Assembly (NCBI RefSeq): GCF_001697185.1
Contig: NZ_CP014224.1
Span: 1,426,001-1,490,000, forward strand
DNA length: 64,000 nt
Direction of reading: 5' to 3'
Source: Wenyingzhuangia fucanilytica
GTDB taxonomy: Bacteria > Bacteroidota > Bacteroidia > Flavobacteriales > Flavobacteriaceae
Shown: positions 45,748 through 56,041 of the stretch, one piece after another
Position numbering within the stretch: position 1 is the first letter of the stretch
Layout of the letters: each line of letters starts with the position of its first letter
Translations under genes and position numbers: made by a program
Notes under the pieces: model-generated
The model's database searches: none
What the model saw: only the letters and a program-made list of their open reading frames with translations
Told to the model about the DNA's origin: nothing

Positions 45748-47655
45748 ATGAAAAGACGCTCATTTGTACAGTTATCAGCATTTGGAACTATGGGATTAAT
45801 GTTACCAATATACGCTTGTAAAGGTAGTCAACAAGGACATACTGTAGTTGAGTTTTCCAAATTTCAAGAAGCATCATTTAACTTATTAAAAACTTGGTGT
45901 GATGCCATGATTCGTGATCAAGTTAACAATCCTAACGATCCTGTTTTAGATGGTTCATTGTATTGTGATGCTTGTGACAAAGTTCATGGTAGGTGTACAG
46001 ATTCTGTATACCCTTTTCTGTATATGGCTGATAAAACAGGAGAGCAAAAATATTTAGATGCAGCAATAAAAGTTATGGATTGGTCTGTAAATGTTGATAA
46101 GCCAGATGGAAGTTGGACAAATATGATTGACCCTAAATCTTGGTATGGAACTACCGTTTTTGGAGTTATTGCTTTGGGAGAGGCATTACATCATCATGGT
46201 CATGTTCTATCTAAAGAAACCAAACAGAAATGGGAAAATAGACTAAAAGAAGCTATAGAGTTTGTTTATAATAGGTTTGATATAAATTTTAGTCATATCA
46301 ACTATAGATTTACAGCTATTTACGCATTAAATTTTTTAGGAAAGTACTTTAATGAAGAAAAATATATAAAAAGGAGTAAGGAGTTTGCGGCATTAATTCC
46401 AAAATATTTAACAACACCTAATAAATTAATTTTTGGAGAAGATCACCCCGATAACGAAAAAAGTGCAAAAGGATTTTATCCTGTAGATTTAGGTTATAAT
46501 GTAGAGGAATCTTTAAACGCAGTAGTACAATATGCAGTTCAAGAAAAAGATGAAGAATTATTAGCATTGCTAACAAAATCGTTAAATGGACATTTAGAAT
46601 TTATGTTGCCAGATGGGGCTTGGGATAATAGTTGGGGAACCAGACAAAATAAATGGACGTATTGGGGAAGTAGAACTACAGATGGTTGTCAACCTGCATT
46701 TGCTTTTATGGCAAATAGAAACCCTGCATTTGGAACAGCAGCAGTTTTAAGTACAGAATTGTTAGAACGTTGTACAGTAAATGGTTTATTAGCAGGTGGT
46801 ATGCATTATGCAACACATGGAGTAAAACCTTGTATGCATCATACTTTTGCACATGCTAAAAATTTAGCTGTTGTATTAGACAATGCAGAAGTTTTAAAAG
46901 ATGTTGATAAAAGAACACCAATTCCAAGAAGCATTAGTAATGGTGTTAAGCATTTTGCTGAGCTAGATGTATGGTTAGCAGCAAGAGGTCCTTGGAAGAG
47001 TACAGTATCTTCTTACGATCAAATATGGAAGAAAAAATATTCTGTTGCCGCTACAGGAGGTTCTTTAGCTGTTTTATGGCATAATAAAGTTGGCCCTTTG
47101 TTTACAGCAAGTATGGTAGAATATTTCTTGGTAGAGCCTTACAATCAACAACCACAACCAGGAGAAGATTTCTGTTTAACTCCAAGAGTTGAACGCTTTG
47201 TTAATGATGTTTGGTATACAAATATTCAGGATTTAAAAGCAGATGTAAAAAATACCGATGAAAAAGGTATAATCAATTTTGAAATCAATACTGTATTAAC
47301 CAATAGAGAAAAAGAAACCTTACAAAAAGATGGAGATTTTAAATTAAATTATCTGTTTGATAAAGAAAAAACAACCATTAAAGCGTTAAGGTCAAGTACA
47401 AAAGAGAATGGAGATAGATTGGTGCTTCCTGTAATTTCTCCTACAGGAGAAAAAGTGGTTAAAGTTTCTGAGGAAAAAATAGAAATACATAAAAAGAGAG
47501 GTGTTGTAATTGTAGAGGCTAATGTACCAATGACTATTAAAAAATCTGAAAAGGAACGCATCTTTAATCAAGTTCCTGGAATGGAAGTGCTACCAATTTT
47601 GATTTCTTTTCCTAAAGGAATTAAAGAACTTGTTTGTACAATTAAGGTTGTTTAA
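45748..47655 (+). CDS. (alpha/alpha)-barrel lyase/dehydratase-like enzyme, exported (GH154-like or heparinase-like)
   Basis: A 635-residue protein with export signal MKRRSFVQLSAFGTMGLMLPIYAC (possible lipoprotein Cys). The N-terminal ~400 residues look like an (alpha/alpha) toroid: YLDAAIKVMDWSVN, INYRFTAIYALNFLGKYFNEEKYIKRS, LGYNVEESLNAVVQYAVQ and GAWDNSWGTRQNKWTYWGSRTTDG. Conserved-looking histidines follow (GMHYATHGVKPCMHHTFAHAKNL). A beta-sandwich makes up the C-terminus. This resembles GH154-type and heparinase-II/III-like enzymes. One characterised type from ulvan loci with comparable build is an oligosaccharide dehydratase that makes unsaturated ends for GH105. I cannot decide between lyase, dehydratase and hydrolase from sequence alone. 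Confidence 0.6.
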   Translation: MKRRSFVQLSAFGTMGLMLPIYACKGSQQGHTVVEFSKFQEASFNLLKTWCDAMIRDQVNNPNDPVLDGSLYCDACDKVHGRCTDSVYPFLYMADKTGEQKYLDAAIKVMDWSVNVDKPDGSWTNMIDPKSWYGTTVFGVIALGEALHHHGHVLSKETKQKWENRLKEAIEFVYNRFDINFSHINYRFTAIYALNFLGKYFNEEKYIKRSKEFAALIPKYLTTPNKLIFGEDHPDNEKSAKGFYPVDLGYNVEESLNAVVQYAVQEKDEELLALLTKSLNGHLEFMLPDGAWDNSWGTRQNKWTYWGSRTTDGCQPAFAFMANRNPAFGTAAVLSTELLERCTVNGLLAGGMHYATHGVKPCMHHTFAHAKNLAVVLDNAEVLKDVDKRTPIPRSISNGVKHFAELDVWLAARGPWKSTVSSYDQIWKKKYSVAATGGSLAVLWHNKVGPLFTASMVEYFLVEPYNQQPQPGEDFCLTPRVERFVNDVWYTNIQDLKADVKNTDEKGIINFEINTVLTNREKETLQKDGDFKLNYLFDKEKTTIKALRSSTKENGDRLVLPVISPTGEKVVKVSEEKIEIHKKRGVVIVEANVPMTIKKSEKERIFNQVPGMEVLPILISFPKGIKELVCTIKVV

Positions 47656-47689
47656 TCGGGTAGTCATAAAATATTTTATTATTAAAAGA

Positions 47690-50473
47690 ATGGGACGTTT
47701 AGCTTTTATTTTCATTATTACTTGTTTGTTAGCGGTTCTAAATTCATGTTATCAGTCTAAGGTTTTAAAACCAAAAGAATTAACTGTTTCCGAGAATTTT
47801 AAGAACCCTATTGGTTTTTATAATAATACACCAACTTTTTCATGGAAATTACCGGTTTCTGAAAGCATAAAAAGTCAATCAGCTTATCAAATAGTCGTTG
47901 CATCTAGTAAAAAACTTTTACCAGATCATGCAGATTTATGGAATACAAATAAGCAAGAAAGTAAACAATCTACGTTTGTTAAATACCAGGGGAAAGAATT
48001 AAAATCTAGACAAAAAGTATATTGGCAAGTAAAATATTGGAATCAAGATAAAAAGGTTTCCGAATGGAGTGAAATCAATTCTTTTGAATTAGGGTTATTA
48101 AAAAATACAGATTGGAAAGGAAAATGGATAGGATTAAACACTGCAAAAGATAGTATTAAAGGCGTTAGAAATTTTTTAATGCATAGGCCTCAATATTTAA
48201 GAAAAGAATTTGAGTTGTTATCAGAGGTTACATCCGCAAGATTATACATTACAGCCAAAGGAGGTTTTGATGTGCATTTAAACGGAAATAATGTAAGTGA
48301 TGATGTAATGCCTCCCGGATGGACTCCTTATAATCATCGTATTGAAACGTTAACTTATGATGTTACAGATTTAATAGCTACTGGAGAAAATACTTTGGGA
48401 GTAGAGTTGGCTTCTGGGTGGCATTCTGGAAGGATAAGCAGAGGAAGAGCTCTTTATGAAAATTTTGCATCACCCAAAGTTTTATGTCAATTAGAAATTT
48501 TGTTAAAAGATGGTAACAAACAGGTAATACTTTCTGATAAAAGTTGGAAAGGAACTACCAATGGTCCTTTAAGATTAGCAAGTGTATATGATGGTGAAAT
48601 ATATGATGCAAATTTAGAGATGCCCAATTGGACAACAAATAATTTTAATGATGAACGTTGGAATGTTGTAGAAACAGAAAATGTTTCTGAGGTAGTAAAA
48701 TTAGAACCAAAACGTCATAAAACAGTTAAAACAAAAGTTGTTTTAGAAAATACAGAAGTAGTTTCTGTAAACAACAACACAGCTATTTTTAATATAAAAC
48801 AGAACATGGTAGGGGTGCCAAAATTGGAAGTGCCTATGAAAAAAGGAGATACTTTAAAAATCCGTTTTTCAGAAATGATCCTTTCTGATGGCACGTTCTA
48901 TACAACTAACTATCGTTCTGCAAAATCTACAGATTATTATATTGCGGCTAAAGACGGTATAATAGAATACATGCCTAAATTTACTTTTCATGGATTTCAA
49001 TTTGTTGAGTTAAGTGGTTATGATAAGAATGCAAAACCAGAATCTACTTGGGTAAAAGGAATTGTTCAACATTCAGATTTTAAAAAGAATGGAAAGTTTA
49101 CTTCATCACACAATAAATTAAATCAACTTCAAAGCAATATTACATGGGGTTTACGTGATAACTTTTTTGATGTACCCACAGATTGTCCACAAAGAGACGA
49201 ACGTTTAGGTTGGACAGGTGATGCACAAGTAATTGCTCCAACAGCTATGTTTAATTATAATACACACGCCTTCTGGGTAGCATGGCTACAAAGTTTAAGA
49301 GAAAACCAATCGGAACACAAAAATGGTTTGGTACCTTATATTGTGCCAGATGTGCTTCAGAATAAAAATGCCAGCTCTGGTTGGGGAGATGCTGCTGTTA
49401 TTATTCCTTGGGACATTTATAATATTACTGGAGATGTTACAATACTTGAGGAAAGCTACGAATCTGCTAAAAAATGGGTGTCATACTATCAAACTAAAGT
49501 TAAAAATAAAGCATACATACCTATAATGCATTCTTTTGGTGATTGGTTACAACCTTATCCGTCTAAAACTCTTAAAAAGGCTAACAGAGGAGATACACCA
49601 AAGGAGTTAATCAGTACAGCTTTTTTTGCACATTCGGCAAATTTACTTTCAAAAATAGCAGGTGTTTTAGGTAAAGTAGAAGATGAAAACAAATATCAAA
49701 AATTATATAAAGAGGTAGTAAATGCTTTTGAAAATGAGTTTTTTGATGTTAATGGAAAGTTTAAAGGCCAAATACAAACTCAAACAAGTTATTTACTAGC
49801 CATATATTTTGATTTGTTAAAACCAGAAATTAAAGAAAAAGCTCAAAAACATTTGCTTAAAGAAATTAAGAATGCAAACAATCATTTAGGAACAGGATTT
49901 TTGGGAACACCAATTTTACCAAAAGTTTTGGATGATATGGGAGAAATAGATTTGATGTATGAAATTCTTTTCAAAGAAACGTACCCTTCTTGGTTTTATT
50001 CAATTAACCAAGGAGCCACTACTATATGGGAACGTTGGAATAGTTTTAGTAAAAAAGATGGATTTAACTCTCAAAGCATGAATAGCTTAAATCATTATGC
50101 TTATGGAGCTGTTGGTCAGTGGATGTACGAGCGTATTGCAGGGCTTTCTCCTTTAAAACCAGGATATAAAAAAATAAAAATTGCTCCTGTACCTAATACA
50201 AAATTTTTAAACAGTGCATCTGCGAGTGTAAATACTCCTTATGGAGAAGCATCGTCTTCTTGGAATATAGAGAACAACACTTTTTATCTTGATGTTGTTA
50301 TTCCTCCTAATACCACAGCAGAAATACATATTCCAAATACAACTCAAAATAAGGTGCTTGTAAATGGAAACACATTAAGCAATAATTCAGATTTAAAACT
50401 GATTAATTCTGATAAAAATTCAATCGTAATTATAGCAGAATCGGGAACATATAATTTTCAAACCAAACTATAA
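47690..50473 (+). CDS. GH78 alpha-L-rhamnosidase lipoprotein, tandem copy A
   Basis: A 927-residue GH78 enzyme. The ATG at 47690 gives a proper lipoprotein signal (MGRLAFIFIITCLLAVLNSC); an earlier in-frame TTG would overlap the upstream gene. Canonical family motifs are present: FFDVPTDCPQRDERLGWTGDAQ (first acidic cluster) and SINQGATTIWERWNSF (second glutamate). N-terminal Ig-like and galactose-binding domains and a C-terminal sandwich (SVNTPYGEASSSWNIENN) flank the barrel. It is closely similar to the next gene, from which it is separated by 3 bases. It releases alpha-L-rhamnose from oligosaccharides. Confidence 0.95.
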   Translation: MGRLAFIFIITCLLAVLNSCYQSKVLKPKELTVSENFKNPIGFYNNTPTFSWKLPVSESIKSQSAYQIVVASSKKLLPDHADLWNTNKQESKQSTFVKYQGKELKSRQKVYWQVKYWNQDKKVSEWSEINSFELGLLKNTDWKGKWIGLNTAKDSIKGVRNFLMHRPQYLRKEFELLSEVTSARLYITAKGGFDVHLNGNNVSDDVMPPGWTPYNHRIETLTYDVTDLIATGENTLGVELASGWHSGRISRGRALYENFASPKVLCQLEILLKDGNKQVILSDKSWKGTTNGPLRLASVYDGEIYDANLEMPNWTTNNFNDERWNVVETENVSEVVKLEPKRHKTVKTKVVLENTEVVSVNNNTAIFNIKQNMVGVPKLEVPMKKGDTLKIRFSEMILSDGTFYTTNYRSAKSTDYYIAAKDGIIEYMPKFTFHGFQFVELSGYDKNAKPESTWVKGIVQHSDFKKNGKFTSSHNKLNQLQSNITWGLRDNFFDVPTDCPQRDERLGWTGDAQVIAPTAMFNYNTHAFWVAWLQSLRENQSEHKNGLVPYIVPDVLQNKNASSGWGDAAVIIPWDIYNITGDVTILEESYESAKKWVSYYQTKVKNKAYIPIMHSFGDWLQPYPSKTLKKANRGDTPKELISTAFFAHSANLLSKIAGVLGKVEDENKYQKLYKEVVNAFENEFFDVNGKFKGQIQTQTSYLLAIYFDLLKPEIKEKAQKHLLKEIKNANNHLGTGFLGTPILPKVLDDMGEIDLMYEILFKETYPSWFYSINQGATTIWERWNSFSKKDGFNSQSMNSLNHYAYGAVGQWMYERIAGLSPLKPGYKKIKIAPVPNTKFLNSASASVNTPYGEASSSWNIENNTFYLDVVIPPNTTAEIHIPNTTQNKVLVNGNTLSNNSDLKLINSDKNSIVIIAESGTYNFQTKL

Positions 50474-50476
50474 AAC

Positions 50477-53263
50477 ATGTTAAAAAGAATAATTTTAAAA
50501 AATTGGATTGTTGCCATAGGAATTTTTATTTCTCTAGGTTTTATATCGTGTAAAGATGCAGTTCTTTTGTCAAAAGCTCAGGATTTAGAAATTTCAGAAG
50601 GGTTTAAAAATCCTATAGGATTTTATGATGCTAACCCAACTTTTTCATGGAAACTACCTGTTTCTGATAATATAAAAAGTCAATCGGCATATCAAATTAT
50701 AGCAGCTAGTCATCCAGATTTATTACCTAATCATCCTGATGTATGGGATACTCAAAAACAAGTTTCGGAGCAGTCTACTTGGGTAAAATATGCGGGAAAA
50801 CCTTTAAAATCACGTCAAAAAGTGTATTGGCAAGTTAGGTATTGGAATCAAAATAATGAACTATCTAGTTGGAGTGATGTTCAAAATTTTGAATTAGGGT
50901 TATTAACTAATAATGATTGGAAAGCCCAATGGATTGGTTTAAATACTGCTAAGGATAGTATACAAGGAAGAGCAAATACACTTATTCATAAACCTCAATA
51001 TTTAAGAAAGAATTTTAGTACTTCAGGTAAAGTTACTTCAGCAAAATTATACATTACAGCCAAAGGAGTTTTTGATGTTTATATAAATGGAAAAGATGTA
51101 AGTGATGATGTAATGCCACCAGGATTTACAACCTATGACAAGCGTATAGAAACCATTACTTACGATGTGAAAGATTTGATAACCTCAGGACAAAACACCA
51201 TTGGTGTTGAATTAGCTTCTGGTTGGTATTCTGGAAGATTGTTGTGGGGAAATACACCATGGAATAACACAGTTTCACCAAAAGTGTTGTGTCAGTTAGA
51301 AATAATGATGGAAGATGGATCCAAGAAAACGGTAGTTTCTGATGATAGTTGGAAGGGGAATACAAATGGACCACTTCAGTTTGCAGAAATTTATGATGGT
51401 GAAATTTACAATGCCAATTTAGAAATACCAGAATGGACAACTAATAATTTTAATGATAAAAAATGGGTGTCTGTTGAGGTTGATAATTTAGATAAAAAAG
51501 TTAGTGTTGAGCCCAAAAGGCATCATACAGTTAAAGGGAAAATTAAATTACAACCTAAAAGCTTAGTCCAAAGAGAGGCTGCAGTAATATTTGATTTAGA
51601 ACAAAATATGGTTGGAGTTCCTTTGGTAAAAGTACCGATGAAAAAAGGAGACACGCTTAAAATAAGATTTGCAGAAATGTTATCACCAAATGGAAGTTTT
51701 TACACCAAAAATTACCGTTCTGCACATTCTACAGATTATTATATAGCGGCAAAAGATGGAAACATTACCTATATGCCAAAATTTACATTCCATGGATTTA
51801 GATATGTAGAACTTAGTGGTTTTGATACATCAAAACAACCAAGTAAAGATTGGGTAACAGGTATTGTACAATATTCAGATTTTGATGACAATGGTACGTT
51901 TACATCTTCTCATAAAAAAATAAACCAATTACAGAGTAACATTGTTTGGGGATTACGTGGTAATTTTTTTGATATTCCTACAGACTGTCCACAACGTAAC
52001 GAAAGATTAGGTTGGACAGGAGATGCTCAAGTGTTTGGGCCAACTTCTATGTTTAATGCAGATGTTTATCAATTTTGGGCAAGTTGGATGCAAAGTGTAA
52101 GAGAAGCTCAATTAGAGAATGGAGCCATACCATGGACGGTTCCCGACACAAGAGGAAATAAAATAGCAAGTTCTGGTTGGGGAGATGTTTGTGTTATTAT
52201 TCCTTGGGAAATTTATAGACGTACTGGTGATATAGGGTTTTTAGAAGATAATTTTGATATGATGAAGCAATGGGTTGCTCATCATGAGCAAATGTCTAAA
52301 AATTATATCTCAAATATGATGTCTTTTTCAGATTGGCTACAGCCATATCCAGAGCATGGTAAAACAAAAGGAGATACTTCTAAAAACTTAATTGGTACAG
52401 CTTTTTTTGCACATTCAGCCAATTTAACTGCTCAATCTGCAGAAATACTAGGAAAAACCAAAGAGGCTAAAAAATATAAGGAATTATACAAAAAAGTAGC
52501 TTTGGCTTTTGAGCAGGAGTATTTTGATAAAGACGGTAAAATTAAAAATGTTTATGAAACCCAAACATCATATTTATTAGCCTTGGCGTTTGATTTATTG
52601 TCTGATCACAAAAAACAAAATGCACAAAAAAATCTATTAGCAAAAATACATGAAGCCGATGACCACTTGCGTACAGGATTTTTAGGAACACCATTATTGT
52701 CTAAGGTTTTAGATGAAATGGGCGAAATAGATCTGATGTATAAACTATTGTTTAACGAAACATATCCCTCTTGGTTTTATTCTATCAACCAAGGAGCTAC
52801 TACCATTTGGGAACGTTGGAATAGTTATAGTAAAACAGAAGGATTTAATCCGCAAAATATGAATAGTTTAAATCACTATGCATATGGAGCAATCGGACAA
52901 TGGATGTACGAACGTGTAGCTGGTATAAAACCCCTTAAAGCAGGGTATAAAACTATTAAAATAGCTCCTATGCCAGGTGGACCATTAACATCAGCTTCAG
53001 CAAGTTTAAATACATCATACGGGAAAGTATTGTCTTCTTGGGAAATTATTGATGGGAAATTTGAATTGATAGTAATTGTTCCTCCAAATACAACGGCAGA
53101 AATTGAAATTCCAGCAGATACCTTGGAATCATTAATGCTTAATGATAAGGTTTTTAAAGAAACTGAAACATTAAAATTAATTGAAAAAACTAAAAATGTT
53201 TATAAAGTATCTGTTCAACCAGGGAATTATAAATTTCAAACAAAAATTAAACCTTTCAAGTAG
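50477..53263 (+). CDS. GH78 alpha-L-rhamnosidase lipoprotein, tandem copy B
   Basis: A 928-residue GH78 lipoprotein (GFISCKD), the tandem paralogue of the gene before it. Long stretches are the same or nearly so (NPIGFY..PTFSWKLPVS, KSRQKVYWQV, WIGLNTAKDSI). The catalytic motifs are FFDIPTDCPQRNERLGWTGDAQ and SINQGATTIWERWNSYS. Differences cluster in loops such as the YSGRLLWGNTPWN region (HSGRISRGRALYE in copy A) and CPQRN against CPQRD, so the substrate pocket may have shifted. Both copies stand in one operon. Confidence 0.95.
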   Translation: MLKRIILKNWIVAIGIFISLGFISCKDAVLLSKAQDLEISEGFKNPIGFYDANPTFSWKLPVSDNIKSQSAYQIIAASHPDLLPNHPDVWDTQKQVSEQSTWVKYAGKPLKSRQKVYWQVRYWNQNNELSSWSDVQNFELGLLTNNDWKAQWIGLNTAKDSIQGRANTLIHKPQYLRKNFSTSGKVTSAKLYITAKGVFDVYINGKDVSDDVMPPGFTTYDKRIETITYDVKDLITSGQNTIGVELASGWYSGRLLWGNTPWNNTVSPKVLCQLEIMMEDGSKKTVVSDDSWKGNTNGPLQFAEIYDGEIYNANLEIPEWTTNNFNDKKWVSVEVDNLDKKVSVEPKRHHTVKGKIKLQPKSLVQREAAVIFDLEQNMVGVPLVKVPMKKGDTLKIRFAEMLSPNGSFYTKNYRSAHSTDYYIAAKDGNITYMPKFTFHGFRYVELSGFDTSKQPSKDWVTGIVQYSDFDDNGTFTSSHKKINQLQSNIVWGLRGNFFDIPTDCPQRNERLGWTGDAQVFGPTSMFNADVYQFWASWMQSVREAQLENGAIPWTVPDTRGNKIASSGWGDVCVIIPWEIYRRTGDIGFLEDNFDMMKQWVAHHEQMSKNYISNMMSFSDWLQPYPEHGKTKGDTSKNLIGTAFFAHSANLTAQSAEILGKTKEAKKYKELYKKVALAFEQEYFDKDGKIKNVYETQTSYLLALAFDLLSDHKKQNAQKNLLAKIHEADDHLRTGFLGTPLLSKVLDEMGEIDLMYKLLFNETYPSWFYSINQGATTIWERWNSYSKTEGFNPQNMNSLNHYAYGAIGQWMYERVAGIKPLKAGYKTIKIAPMPGGPLTSASASLNTSYGKVLSSWEIIDGKFELIVIVPPNTTAEIEIPADTLESLMLNDKVFKETETLKLIEKTKNVYKVSVQPGNYKFQTKIKPFK

Positions 53264-53318
53264 GTTAATTTTATAAGGTCTTGTCAATCAAAATAATTAT
53301 TAAAAAGTGCTATAAAAT

Positions 53319-56012
53319 ATGAGAAGGAACTTACTTATCATTATTGTACTTGTTTTAAGTATAATATATAACCCAGTAAATGCCCAATTAAAATATACAA
53401 TAAATGAATCTTGGCATTTTACAAAAGACAGTACAATTGTAAATATTAATCAGTTTTTAGCCCAAAAAAATAGAGGAGAGTTGGTTAACATTCCTCATAC
53501 TTGGAATGATAAAGATGTGGTAGACGAGAATAAAGGTTTTTATCGTGGGGCTGGTTGGTATACTAAAAAAGTAAGAATTCCATCATCTTATAAAAACAAA
53601 CAAGTTTTTTTGTTTTTTGAAGGAGTGTCTACTGCTGCGGAGGTATATATTAATAAGAAGTTAGCAAAAACACATATAGGAGGTTTTACTCGTTTTGTGG
53701 TTCCTGTTTCAAAATTTATAGCTTTTGATGAAGGTAAAGAGTTTACCTCGTTTGATATTATAGTAAAAGCAGATAATTCTTATCATGAAGATTGGCCAGC
53801 TTTACAAGCCGATTTTACTTTTTTTGGTGGAATGTACCGTGATGTAAATATTGTAGTCACAGAAGCTATCCATTTTAATATTGAAGACTATGCTGCCAAT
53901 GGTGTGTTTATTACTACTCCAAGCGTAACAGAACAAAAGGGAGAAGTCCATGTAAAGGTTAAAATTAAAAACGATGCTTCTTCAACTAAAAAAATAAAAT
54001 TAATCACAAAAATATATGATCCTAATCAAAAATTAGTTCAGGAAAAAAGCAACTCATTAAAATTAAAATCTAATATATCTAATGAATTTAATTTAAAAAT
54101 GAAGCCTGTTTTAAATCCTAAGTTATGGTCTCCTGATACTCCTGATTTGTATAAAGTAGTCTGTGAAATATTTGATGAAACATCAAATAAAAAAATAGAT
54201 GAATCTGTTAATTCCTTAGGATTTAGATGGTTTAAGTTTGATGTAGATAAAGGTTTTTTCTTAAATGGAAAACACTTAAAGTTGATAGGAACCAATCGTC
54301 ATCAAGATTTTAAAGATATTGGAAATGCAGTGCCAGATCATATTCATGTTGAAGATGTTATGCGTATGAAAGCTATGGGAAGTAATTTTTTACGTATTGC
54401 CCATTATCCTCAAGATCCAATAATTTTAGAAATGTGTGATAAACTAGGAATTATTACATCTGTAGAAACTCCAATTGTAGATACTGTAACCGAATCAGAA
54501 GCTTTTACTAAAAATTGTTTAAGTGCTCAGTTAGAAATGATTCGTCAAAACTATAATCATCCTAGTTTGGTTATTTGGGCATATATGAACGAAGTTATTT
54601 TACATCCTAAATATAAAAATGATAAAGTGCGTTATAAAGCCTATACAGATTATATTGTTCAGCTAGCTCAAAAAATAGAAAATCTTACTCGTAAAGAAGA
54701 TCCGTATAGATATACTATGATTCCTAATCATAACAGTTTAGAAAGATATCAATCTGCGGGATTAACAGAGATTCCTATGATTGTTGGATGGAATATATAC
54801 AATGGTTGGTATGGAGGTTCCTATGAACTTTTACCAAGCAAAATAGAAGCGATTTATAATGCTATAAAAAAACCAATGATTATTACAGAATATGGAGCGG
54901 GAGTAGATCCAAGATTACATACATTAACTCCTACACGTTTTGATTTTACACAAGAGTATGGGGTAGAATATCATAAATATTATTTAGAATATTTTAAAAA
55001 GAAAGATTTTATAGCAGGTGTAAATGCATGGAATTATGCAGATTTTAGTTCTGAGGGACGAGTAGATGCTGTTCAAAGTATTAATAATAAAGGATTAATA
55101 GGAATTGACAGAACACCTAAAGATGTTTTCTATTATTATCAAGCTTCTTTGTTAAAGAAACCTTTTATTTCCCTAGCAACCAAAACTTGGGGACAACGTT
55201 CTAACTTAGAAGATAAAATAGATTCAGGTATTTCTACCATGCCTGTTCAGGTGTTTTCTAATCAACCAGAAGTAGAACTTATTTTAAATGGTAAAAGTTT
55301 AGGAACAAAAAAAGTTGAAGGAGCCATAGCGGTGTTTAATGTGCCTTTTGTAAATGGAAGTAACCAATTAATAGCCAAAGCAAGCAAAGATATATATTTA
55401 GAAGATTTCTCAGAAATTAGAGTTAATGTACTACCTATATCTTTAAAGAATTTTCCAGTAAATGGATTGTCAATCAATGTAGGAGATCAACGTTTCTTTT
55501 ATGATAATAAAATAGATCAAGCTTGGATGTTTGATAAAGTTTATACTAAAGGAAGTTGGGGACATATAGAAGGAGAACCTTATGTAAGGCCAAATAAAAA
55601 TAAACAACAACCTTATGGAACTAAACAAACTATAAAGGGAACCGCAAATGATCCTCTTTACCAAACACAACTGGTAGGAATAAAACAATATAGGTTTGAT
55701 GTGCCTGCTGGGGTGTATGATATAAAATTACATTTTGCAGAATTAGAAGGATCAAAAGCAAAACATTTACCATACGACCTTTCCGAAAAAACTACAGAAA
55801 AGATAAAAACAGCCAATAGAACATTTTCTGTAGATATTAATGATCATAAAATCATCAATACATTAGATTTATTAGGTCAGTATGGAGAATATCAGGCAGT
55901 AAAAATAAAATCAGAAATAGTTGTAAAAGAAGGAGAGCCATTAATTATAAATTTTAAGAAGATAGTTGGTGAGCCTGTTTTAAATGCTATTGAGGTATAC
56001 AAAAAGTTATAA
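53319..56012 (+). CDS. GH2 glycosidase with C-terminal malectin domain
   Basis: An 897-residue GH2 enzyme with signal peptide (ending VNAQ). It has the sugar-binding sandwich (NIPHTWNDKDV, GAGWYTKKVRIP, FLFFEGVSTAAEVYINKKL), Ig-like domain, and the barrel with acid/base Glu425 in WAYMNEVILHP and nucleophile Glu524 in IITEYGAGVD. After a DUF4982-like segment (VFSNQPEVELILNGKSLG) a malectin-type domain closes the protein (QYRFDVPAGVYDIKLHFAELEG to VLNAIEVYKKL). GH2 members are beta-galactosidases, beta-glucuronidases and others; I cannot choose from the sequence. The acid pair is intact. Confidence 0.92.
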   Translation: MRRNLLIIIVLVLSIIYNPVNAQLKYTINESWHFTKDSTIVNINQFLAQKNRGELVNIPHTWNDKDVVDENKGFYRGAGWYTKKVRIPSSYKNKQVFLFFEGVSTAAEVYINKKLAKTHIGGFTRFVVPVSKFIAFDEGKEFTSFDIIVKADNSYHEDWPALQADFTFFGGMYRDVNIVVTEAIHFNIEDYAANGVFITTPSVTEQKGEVHVKVKIKNDASSTKKIKLITKIYDPNQKLVQEKSNSLKLKSNISNEFNLKMKPVLNPKLWSPDTPDLYKVVCEIFDETSNKKIDESVNSLGFRWFKFDVDKGFFLNGKHLKLIGTNRHQDFKDIGNAVPDHIHVEDVMRMKAMGSNFLRIAHYPQDPIILEMCDKLGIITSVETPIVDTVTESEAFTKNCLSAQLEMIRQNYNHPSLVIWAYMNEVILHPKYKNDKVRYKAYTDYIVQLAQKIENLTRKEDPYRYTMIPNHNSLERYQSAGLTEIPMIVGWNIYNGWYGGSYELLPSKIEAIYNAIKKPMIITEYGAGVDPRLHTLTPTRFDFTQEYGVEYHKYYLEYFKKKDFIAGVNAWNYADFSSEGRVDAVQSINNKGLIGIDRTPKDVFYYYQASLLKKPFISLATKTWGQRSNLEDKIDSGISTMPVQVFSNQPEVELILNGKSLGTKKVEGAIAVFNVPFVNGSNQLIAKASKDIYLEDFSEIRVNVLPISLKNFPVNGLSINVGDQRFFYDNKIDQAWMFDKVYTKGSWGHIEGEPYVRPNKNKQQPYGTKQTIKGTANDPLYQTQLVGIKQYRFDVPAGVYDIKLHFAELEGSKAKHLPYDLSEKTTEKIKTANRTFSVDINDHKIINTLDLLGQYGEYQAVKIKSEIVVKEGEPLIINFKKIVGEPVLNAIEVYKKL

Positions 56013-56041
56013 TTATTAAAGAAATTAAATAAGAAAATTTT

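Noticed and set aside
47630-47689. Longer start (TTG) for GH78 copy A overlapping the previous gene
   Set aside because: The ATG at 47690 gives a proper lipoprotein signal and removes the overlap.
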